Shown piece by piece: positions 37,563-43,813 of a stretch of DNA of 64,000 nt. The stretch lies in assembly GCA_035551995.1 (NCBI GenBank), contig DASZME010000048.1, positions 9,829-73,828 of the forward strand. Direction: 5' to 3'. The notes under the pieces were generated by a model. It was not told the origin of the DNA and did not search any database. It was given only the letters and a program-made list of their open reading frames with translations. Made by a program: the position numbers and the translations under genes. The first letter of the stretch is position 1. Every line of letters starts with the position of its first letter. This stretch comes from RYN-428 sp035551995 (GTDB lineage Bacteria > Planctomycetota > Phycisphaerae > Tepidisphaerales > Tepidisphaeraceae).

Positions 37563-38189
37563 ATCCCGTTATCCTCGCCACCCGGCTGTAGTCAATGCGC
37601 AGCGACATAATACAGTGCAAACGCCGTGCAGAATCAAGCCCAACCTCTTTTTCGCACGCTCGGCCCAAAATACAGCAGACGATACCCCTCTTTTGAGTCC
37701 CAGTGCCTACTTAATGCACACCATTGCAGCATGTGGGCCCATCATCATGGCTATCTGCAACTTTTATGTGCACTTCTTTTTCGGCTATGCAATTCTGCAA
37801 CAGTCGCGATTTTCGTCAAAACGCTCGTTTTCTTCGATTCTGTGCCGCTGACATCGTGGAGGGAGTGAATTTAATTTGACTGGCACAACCTTTGTTCTAG
37901 CACGGCTAACCGTCGCAGAATCGAAATGATTTTTCGGCTATGGCAGATCAGGTTGAATTTGGAAACGAGGCTCCGGCTAGAGCTTCGCCGAACCCGAAAT
38001 TGGATACCCGCGCAAGATTAGTTTGATCGGTAGAACGTCACGCACGCGAACGTGTAGAACTGCCGACAAAACTATACACGCTGCCGGTGCGCCATGAGCG
38101 GAAGGCGTTTTGAGATGGCATGTATGCCGTCGAGCGGCCGGACAATTCCACGCGCAACCGTTCCCCGCCGAACAGAAAGGAGCTTACCT
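37563..38189. other. long, relatively A+T-rich intergenic region
   Basis: This 627-base space between two divergent genes has no convincing gene; short open frames around 37615-37868 lack coding character. It is less G+C-rich than its surroundings. TTTTTCGGCTATG occurs twice (37777-37789 and 37930-37942). A TTGACT at 37876 lies in a plausible -35 context but has no good -10 partner. It presumably holds the promoters of both flanking genes. Confidence 0.5.
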
Positions 38190-40070
38190 GTGGCAGAGTC
38201 TTCACCCTCCCCGACCGGTCTTAAGCCGACGTTGGGCCTCACCGGCCTCACGTCCAACGCCATGGCGCTGATTGCGCCTGGAGCATTCTTGTGGCTCACT
38301 TACGCTCAGCAATCCGCTTACGGCCAGCCAGCGGCGGGTATGTCGATGTGGTTCGGCATTCTGCTGGCCGTCTCGCTCTGTCTGGCGACCGCGATCGCAT
38401 ATGCCGAGCTCTCCAAACTCTACCCCGGCGCCGGGTCGAGCTACTTCTTCGCCGAGCAGGCGTTTCTTTCCAAGAGACAGGCCTATAAATGGGCCCGTGT
38501 CGCAAAGTTCATGGTCGGATGGGCCAGCCACCTTTATTACTGGGTTTATCCCGGCGTGATGGTCGGCGTAACGGCGCTCATCGCGGGCTATATGATCGGG
38601 CAGCTCGCGCCCGCCACGTTTAGCGCCAGCATTCCCAGCCCGTTGTTCATGATCGTTTTCTGCGTGGTGTTCTCATTTGGAGTGGCATATATCGCGTTTC
38701 GCGGCGTCGGTGGTTCGACCGGCGTCAATGCGGCCATCAATGTCATTCAAATTACCGCGCTGCTCATCTTCTCCGTCATGGCGATCATCCATCGCGTTAA
38801 CGTGAAGGAAGGGATGACCTGCTGGACGCTCGATTCCACCGGCACGCCCACGCAATTTCAGCAGGATACGATGCCGGATACCAGCAAGACCATCGCCGAT
38901 CCGAAAGACGCCACCAAGCAGATTCAGGATCCCAACGCGACCGTTCCGAAAGTCGCCGCCGACGGCGTAACGCCGGTCTGGGTCATGGGCAAAGACGGCA
39001 AGCCCGCTCCCTTCGTCGTCACCTATCAGGGCGGCATCACCACCGATCCCGCGACCGGCGCACAGACGTTCAACTATCACAACAGCGCCGTATCAGTCAT
39101 CTCTCCTCATAAGGGACAATATGTGTTCGTGCAGGCGTGCGTAGCCATCCTGATCCTCGTCGGCTTTGAATCCGTCACGGCGATGGGCGAAGAAGCCAAG
39201 AACGCCAAGCGCGACATCCCGATCGCCGTCATCGCGTCTCTGGTGATCCAGGGTTGCTTCTGTTACGCGCTGGAATACTTCGCGGCCAATTATTACATCG
39301 GCTCGCAATACACCAACACGACCGCCGCCGGCGATCCCGCTCCGCTGGGCAGCATGATGCAGCTTGTCGGCGCCTACTTCTTCGGCAGCGCCAAGGCCGG
39401 GTGGTATTTCATGATGGTGCAGGCGACCACCGTCTTCCTGGCCCTGATCGGCACGACCCTCTCGTGCATGTCCACCGCCGCCCGCGTCACATACGCCATG
39501 GGCCGCGATGAAGAAGTCCCCAATCACTTCGGCCTTCTCCACGGCAAGAAGCAGACGCCCCACACGGCCATCTGGACCCTGGCGGCGATCTCGACGGTCA
39601 TCGGAATCTTCGGCGTCTTCATGTATTTCTGCGGACCCTCGGCCGCCGCCGATACCGCAATCGCCGCGCTCCCGAAGAACCTCTGGTATTCCTTCGGCCT
39701 GTTCAGCAACGCCAAAGCCGCCTCGCTTCCCCAGAGCATGCTGATCATCACCCTGATCAGCAACTTCGGCACATTCCTGCTCTATATGATGACGTGCATC
39801 GTGGCGATCGTGGCTTTCCGCGAACATCATACCTTCAGCGGATTCAAACACTTCGCCGTGCCGATCTTCGGCTTGCTTGCGAATCTGGCGTGCATGATCT
39901 TCTACCTGGTCGGACCTTTCATGGTCGCGGGCATGAGCAAGAAGGAGCCTTATTTCGCACTGGCCTTCGCGGCGATGTGGGGCATCTATGGCGCGTACTA
40001 CTTCATGAGCCGCAGCAAGAAGAGCGGCAAGCCGCTGATCATCCAATCGGCGCCGACGGTATCCGTCTGA
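38190..40070 (+). CDS. APC-superfamily amino acid permease
   Basis: A 626-residue inner-membrane transporter. The N-terminal LTGLTSNAMALIAPGAF is the first-helix signature of the amino acid-polyamine-organocation family, and VGFESVTAMGEEAKNAKRDI is the helix 6-8 region with the usual E-E-x-K loop. About twelve helices are visible. Residues ~205-306 form a ~100-residue hydrophilic insertion with repeated Asp-Pro-Thr stretches (ADPKDATKQIQDPNAT), probably an outward loop, not seen in typical members. The frame is open upstream to 38094, but GTG at 38190 has AAAGGAG seven bases ahead. Substrate unknown. A strong terminator follows. Confidence 0.82.
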   Translation: MAESSPSPTGLKPTLGLTGLTSNAMALIAPGAFLWLTYAQQSAYGQPAAGMSMWFGILLAVSLCLATAIAYAELSKLYPGAGSSYFFAEQAFLSKRQAYKWARVAKFMVGWASHLYYWVYPGVMVGVTALIAGYMIGQLAPATFSASIPSPLFMIVFCVVFSFGVAYIAFRGVGGSTGVNAAINVIQITALLIFSVMAIIHRVNVKEGMTCWTLDSTGTPTQFQQDTMPDTSKTIADPKDATKQIQDPNATVPKVAADGVTPVWVMGKDGKPAPFVVTYQGGITTDPATGAQTFNYHNSAVSVISPHKGQYVFVQACVAILILVGFESVTAMGEEAKNAKRDIPIAVIASLVIQGCFCYALEYFAANYYIGSQYTNTTAAGDPAPLGSMMQLVGAYFFGSAKAGWYFMMVQATTVFLALIGTTLSCMSTAARVTYAMGRDEEVPNHFGLLHGKKQTPHTAIWTLAAISTVIGIFGVFMYFCGPSAAADTAIAALPKNLWYSFGLFSNAKAASLPQSMLIITLISNFGTFLLYMMTCIVAIVAFREHHTFSGFKHFAVPIFGLLANLACMIFYLVGPFMVAGMSKKEPYFALAFAAMWGIYGAYYFMSRSKKSGKPLIIQSAPTVSV

Positions 40071-40129
40071 GCGAACATCCGAGAGTGTACCGCCGGGTTT
40101 ATTTCAACGGGATCGGAATCCATTCATGG

Positions 40130-40165
40130 ACGGACGGCCGCCAACGCGGGTGGCCGTCCGTTTTT
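40130..40165 (+). terminator. intrinsic terminator of the APC permease gene
   Basis: ACGGACGGCC at 40130-40139 pairs perfectly with GGCCGTCCGT at 40152-40161, immediately followed by a T-run to 40165. The stem can be extended inward by two G-C pairs and one wobble pair. It lies 60 bases after the permease stop and is the clearest terminator in the window. Confidence 0.9.
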
Positions 40166-40185
40166 CTTTGCGCGGGGCGAAAAAC

Positions 40186-40851
40186 TCAGGACGGCTTGGT
40201 CATCGGAACCGGCGTCGCCAGTTCCAACAAGCGCGATCGCCAGACCTCCGCCGCCTTAAGCGCCCCTTCTCGGTACCGCCCCACCTTTACTTCCGCCGCC
40301 GTCTTTCGGGCCAGATCGGCCTGGTGCTTGAGTTCCTTGAAGCGGCGCTGCTCGGCGCCCTTGTCCGCGCCCTCGAGCAATTGCCAAAACGGAAGCTTCC
40401 ACGATCCGTTCACCTTCACGAGCCGAACCGGCGGATCATTGGCGCCGGTGAATTTGACGATGGCGCTATCCCCGTCGATGGCGACTTCGCCCTTGTCGAT
40501 CGCCGCCAAACCCTCGGCGGACTGGGCCGTCATGTCGCCGGTGACCTTGTTGGCGCCCTCGGCGCCGTAAGCCTGTTCGGCTGCCTTGTGCAGCAAAACC
40601 AGGGCGGCGGAATAATCGGCCATGGCGTCGATCAGCCGGGCGCCGTCTTCGTCGCGGGTGATGAATAACTCGCGGATCGCGGCGGCGTCGCCGTCGCGAA
40701 GCGCGATGTTCAGGGCGCGCAGCGCCTGCTTTGGCGTATCGGCCGGCGCGGAGGCTGGGGCGCTCGCGGGCGCCGGCCGCGTTGACGGCGACGGCGGCGC
40801 AGCGCCCGCGACGGGTGCGATTAAAATAAACGTCAATAGTCCAACCCGCAT
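40186..40851 (-). CDS. secreted hypothetical protein
   Basis: A 221-residue protein with a signal peptide (MRVGLLTFILIAPVAGAA), a short Pro/Ala/Ser linker (residues ~20-38), then a helical domain with repeated charged segments (ALRALNIALRDGDAAAIREL) and an NTF2/SnoaL-like strand region (DSAIVKFTGANDPPVRLVKVNGSWKLP cut here as a description of residues ~128-154). The lysine/arginine-rich C-terminus is helical. No enzymatic motif is visible. AGGAG sits seven bases before the ATG. It is convergent with the permease gene. Confidence 0.6.
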   Translation of the reverse strand: MRVGLLTFILIAPVAGAAPPSPSTRPAPASAPASAPADTPKQALRALNIALRDGDAAAIRELFITRDEDGARLIDAMADYSAALVLLHKAAEQAYGAEGANKVTGDMTAQSAEGLAAIDKGEVAIDGDSAIVKFTGANDPPVRLVKVNGSWKLPFWQLLEGADKGAEQRRFKELKHQADLARKTAAEVKVGRYREGALKAAEVWRSRLLELATPVPMTKPS

Positions 40852-41033
40852 TCGCTGGCTCCTGCCCGTCTAAAGAATTTTGACCCGATCGCCGGTCCAA
40901 TGTCATTCCCGCAAAAAACTATATTAGTCGCATGGGGTTGAGGTGCGAAGGGGGAATCGTTATGATTCCCGCCCCTCGCAAGCGCCTGCGCGCGGGGTTG
41001 TCGTTGATCGCAAAAATGTAGAACGAGGTCTTT

Positions 41034-41384
41034 ATGTCGCTGGATCCGAGTTTAAAAAGTGCCAGTTCGCTGGTGAGGCATCGCAACGTCCTGACGCGCG
41101 ACGAGCGCCTGGCGCGGTTGAAAGACGAAGAGAAATGGCCGGCGGGTCGAAGCGTATTTGGCCTGCCGAAGGTGGCCAACCGAAAGGCCGCCGTGGGCAA
41201 GGCCGTGAAGGAAGAAGCCGCTGAAGGCGCAGAAGGCGCGGCTCCCGCCGCCGCCGGCGCCAAGGCCGCCGCGCCCGCCGCCAAGGGCGCAGCCCCCGCC
41301 GCCAAGGGCGCCGCTCCCGCGAAGGCCGCCCCCGGAGCCAAAGGCGGCGCCGGCGCCACTGCCGCCCCGGCGAAAAAGAAGTAA
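41034..41384 (+). CDS. PVC-superphylum small basic signature protein with long Ala/Lys-rich tail
   Basis: A 116-residue protein beginning MSLDPSLKSASSLVRHRNVL and continuing TRDERLARLKDEEKW ... SVFGLPKV. This matches the small basic protein conserved in Planctomycetes, Verrucomicrobia and Chlamydiae that has been proposed as a PVC signature protein, probably associated with nucleic acid or ribosomes. Residues ~62-116 are a low-complexity tail of repeated AAPAAKG units ending PAKKK, making this copy longer than the ~50-90 residues I recall for the family. GAGG precedes the ATG by six bases. The call fixes the phylum-level origin of the window better than any other gene. Confidence 0.85.
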   Translation: MSLDPSLKSASSLVRHRNVLTRDERLARLKDEEKWPAGRSVFGLPKVANRKAAVGKAVKEEAAEGAEGAAPAAAGAKAAAPAAKGAAPAAKGAAPAKAAPGAKGGAGATAAPAKKK

Positions 41385-41413
41385 TTCGAGTCGAAGCCTT
41401 TAACGTGCGAATA

Positions 41414-41488
41414 CCGAAGTCCGAATCAAGTCCAATGATCGAATAGTCCCACCGGATCATTCGATCGTTGGAATGATTCGAACTTCGG
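41414..41488. repeat. 75-base imperfect inverted repeat
   Basis: The outer arms CCGAAGTCCGAATCA (41414-41428) and TGATTCGAACTTCGG (41474-41488) pair at 14 of 15 positions. The inner arms CCAATGATCGAAT (41432-41444) and ATTCGATCGTTGG (41459-41471) pair at 12 of 13. It fills most of the space between the PVC signature gene and the aminotransferase and ends nine bases before the latter's ATG. Confidence 0.8.
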
Positions 41489-41497
41489 ATCTCCCCC

Positions 41498-42637
41498 ATG
41501 CGCTCGCCCGAAGACTACATTTCCACCCGCGCTCACGGCGTTGACGCGTCGGGCATCCGCAAGGTCTTCGATCTTGCCGCCCGAATGAAGGACCCGATCA
41601 ACTTTTCGATCGGCCTTCCCGATTTCGACGTCCCCGAAACGGCAAAAGAAGCCGCCATCGAGGCGATCCGCGCCGGGAACAATCGCTATACGCAAACCCA
41701 GGGCATCGCTCCCCTTCGCCAGCGCTTGCGCGACGATCTCTCGCGGGAGATCGGCCGCGACGTCGGCGATGTGCTCATCACCAGCGGCGTTAGCGGCGGA
41801 TTGCTCCTGGCCATCCTCGCCACGATCAATCCCGGCGAAGAAGCGCTGTTTCTCGACCCCTACTTCGTGATGTACAAGCACCTGCTCACCATGACCGGCG
41901 GAAAGCCGATCATCGTGGACAGCTACCCGGATTTTCGTTTTCCCGCTGAGCGGGTGGAACAGGCGATCACCCCGCGCACCAAGATGCTGATCCTCAATTC
42001 GCCGAGCAATCCCACCGGCGTCGTGATGACCGAAACCGACGTGCGGGCGGCCGTCGAAGTGGCCCGCAAGCACGACCTGCTGATCCTGTCGGACGAAATT
42101 TACGAGCCATTCCTCTACGACGCCGCCGGTGGCGCCACGCAAAACCAAGCCGCGCTTCCCTCGCCCGCGAAGATATACGAGAAAACGATCATTCTCCACG
42201 GCTTTTCCAAGAGCCACGCCATGACCGGGTGGCGCCTCGGATACGCGGCGGGGCCTGAAGCGATCATCTCGCAGATGACCAAGCTTCAGCAATACACCTT
42301 CGTGTGCCCGCCGACGCCGTTCCAATATGCCGCGTTGAAGGCGCTCGACGTTTCGATGACCGACGCGGTGGCCAGCTATCGGCGCAAGCGTGATTTGATC
42401 GTCGAACGACTGAGCCGCAAGTTCGAGATCGTAAAACCGCAAGGCGCGTTTTATATTTTTCCCAAAGCGCCGGGCGGCTTATCCGCAACCGAATTCGTGG
42501 CCAGGGCAATCGAGAATAACGTTCTGATCATTCCCGGAAACGTCTTCAGCGAACGGGATACGCATTTCCGCATCAGTTACGCGACGACGGATGAGAAAAT
42601 CGCACAAGGGTGCGAGGTGTTGTGTTCGTTAGCATGA
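41498..42637 (+). CDS. PLP-dependent class I/II aminotransferase
   Basis: A 379-residue fold-type I aminotransferase, the size usual for AspC/AlaT-like enzymes of this branch. The PLP-binding lysine is Lys238 in HGFSKSHAMTGWRLGY. Other family marks are YTQTQGIAPLRQRL, LNSPSNPTGVV and SDEIYEPFLYD. The substrate is probably aspartate, alanine or an aromatic amino acid with 2-oxoglutarate as acceptor, but this is not decided by sequence. It follows a large inverted repeat; family A repeats lie beyond its stop. No biosynthetic partner gene is adjacent. Confidence 0.88.
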   Translation: MRSPEDYISTRAHGVDASGIRKVFDLAARMKDPINFSIGLPDFDVPETAKEAAIEAIRAGNNRYTQTQGIAPLRQRLRDDLSREIGRDVGDVLITSGVSGGLLLAILATINPGEEALFLDPYFVMYKHLLTMTGGKPIIVDSYPDFRFPAERVEQAITPRTKMLILNSPSNPTGVVMTETDVRAAVEVARKHDLLILSDEIYEPFLYDAAGGATQNQAALPSPAKIYEKTIILHGFSKSHAMTGWRLGYAAGPEAIISQMTKLQQYTFVCPPTPFQYAALKALDVSMTDAVASYRRKRDLIVERLSRKFEIVKPQGAFYIFPKAPGGLSATEFVARAIENNVLIIPGNVFSERDTHFRISYATTDEKIAQGCEVLCSLA

Positions 42638-42681
42638 AGCGCTGAACTCCGACTCCGTCATTTCTCATGTTTGTGAAGTGA

Positions 42682-42782
42682 CGCTGGGTCGCGAATCACA
42701 CCCGGCAATCGGGGTATTGCGAATCACGCGTTTCGCAAAGGGGGCATCGCGAATCACGCCCCGCAAGCGGGGCCGCTAAACG
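42682..42782 (+). repeat. hairpin repeat family A, copy 3, with two degenerate partial copies
   Basis: The core CCCCGCAAGCGGGG plus CCGCTAAACG occupies 42757-42782. Before it, the unit (T)CGCGAATCAC followed by a C-rich/GCAA/G-rich hairpin is repeated imperfectly at about 42690-42716 and 42719-42750. The array lies between the aminotransferase and the downstream convergent small gene. Confidence 0.75.
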
Positions 42783-42790
42783 TGGGATCG

Positions 42791-43159
42791 TTACGGATGC
42801 CCAGCCTTGGCCGGTTCGCTGGGTCTTAGCGACAAGCCCAACTCCGCCAGCGCCTTTTTCACCTCCGCGATGCCGAGTTCGGTCATCTCTTTGCTGGCCC
42901 GAAGATCGCGCTCGCTCAGACGAACGACTTCTCGCAGCGTCGACGCTTTTAATTGTCTGAGCACGGTCTTGGCGCGCTGACTGATATCAAGGCTGCCGAC
43001 GGGAATGTCGAGGATGGAAGAGGGAAGAACGCCTTTGCCGCCGCACTTTGCGCAGGGAACGACGCGGATGAGCAGCAGGATCGTCCCGCGGCCCCGGCAA
43101 TCGGGACATTCGATCTTCGGCGGAAGAGGCGGCATGGAATCGGCCTCCAATGGTTTCAT
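42791..43159 (-). CDS. DnaJ-type zinc ribbon joined to RNA polymerase alpha-CTD-like domain
   Basis: A 122-residue protein. Residues ~18-43 contain two CxxCxGxG motifs, CPDCRGRG and CAKCGGKG, the DnaJ central zinc-finger type, enough for one zinc. Residues ~50-112 read ILDIPVGSLDISQRAKTVLRQL and LREVVRLSERDL, then LGIAEVKKALAELGLSL, the helix-hairpin-helix pattern of the C-terminal domain of RNA polymerase alpha that contacts UP elements and activators. A regulator or RNAP-associated protein is plausible; function is not known. ATG at 43159 or 43135 could be the start. It ends nine bases from the family A array. Confidence 0.72.
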   Translation of the reverse strand: MKPLEADSMPPLPPKIECPDCRGRGTILLLIRVVPCAKCGGKGVLPSSILDIPVGSLDISQRAKTVLRQLKASTLREVVRLSERDLRASKEMTELGIAEVKKALAELGLSLRPSEPAKAGHP

Positions 43160-43241
43160 CTAGTCTAGCACGCGAGCGCGGCCAAAAAAAGTTCGCATGC
43201 GGAAGATCCGCCGGTAGCGCAGGGCAATCGCCTTTGCCTTT

Positions 43242-43494
43242 CTTCCTCCCGTTCTCGGGGGTGCCGGAAGAGGGAGGACACGCCGCGGCGCAACGAATCG
43301 GCTTCGACAGACTGGCGGAAAAGAGCAAGTTTCAAAGGAATTTGCATCAACCCAAGGTCAGGGTGCGGGTGAACCGCCCACGCAATGGCAGCCGTAATTC
43401 TCCACAAATCTTGACGCAACCTCTGCGGGTCGAACCTACCGGCCCCGTTTCGCTCGACCCCTCTCCCGGCCTCCCGTCGACTTACCGGAAGAGG
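43242..43494. repeat. family B palindromes, two copies
   Basis: CTTCCTCCC at 43242-43250 faces GGGAGGA at 43272-43278. CCTCTCCCGG at 43460-43469 pairs at nine of ten positions with CCGGAAGAGG at 43485-43494. Both are intergenic. Confidence 0.6.
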
Positions 43495-43500
43495 AAGAAG

Positions 43501-43638
43501 ATGGCTGATCCGACAGTCGCTTTCCTCGCCCCAAACCGTTTCACGTCAGACCTCAAGGTCTCTGCGAACCTAACGGGAGAAGACGAATACGCCATCTCTT
43601 TTCGCAACTTATTTCAATTGATCACAATCATTGGATAA
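43501..43638 (+). CDS. possible small protein, uncertain
   Basis: A 45-codon frame (MADPTVAFLAPNRFTSDLKV...) whose ATG is preceded by GGAAGAGGAAG at a reasonable distance. The purine-rich stretch, however, belongs to a family B palindrome, so the apparent ribosome site may be fortuitous. The frame is also open far upstream without coding character. No family is recognised. Confidence 0.2.
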   Translation: MADPTVAFLAPNRFTSDLKVSANLTGEDEYAISFRNLFQLITIIG

Positions 43639-43813
43639 TTCTTGTATTTTGCCAAAGGTCTTTATATAACCCAGTTTCGCCATAGCTGGGACGGCTGCGG
43701 TGAATAGGCAGGGTAAAGCTATCATGGGTTGAATCATTTGTCAGCTTGGGTGGGTTTCGCCACGACGCAATAGATCGGCGTCAATCCTTGGATCCGTGTG
43801 GAGGGAAGGTCTT

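Larger units (their letters stand above)
43160..43813. other. repeat-rich intergenic region upstream of the di-haem cytochrome gene
   Basis: A 654-base space. It holds two family B palindromes (43242-43278 and 43460-43494). A possible 45-codon open frame lies at 43501-43638. An A+T-richer stretch at ~43610-43670 may contain the promoter of the cytochrome gene. The stretch 43680-43800 has several short inverted repeats (ATAGCT at 43683 and AGCTAT at 43717) and may be a structured leader; I could not match it to a known riboswitch. Confidence 0.45.

Noticed and set aside
37881..37896. Possible sigma-54 promoter (TGGCAC, five bases, TTTGTT).
   Set aside because: The spacing of the GG and -12 elements is right, but the essential GC at -12 is GT, and no enhancer-binding protein gene is nearby.
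43150..43638. A 162-residue frame on the + strand upstream of the cytochrome gene.
   Set aside because: It runs through dispersed palindromic repeats and lacks coding character; only the last 45 codons are listed as a doubtful small frame.
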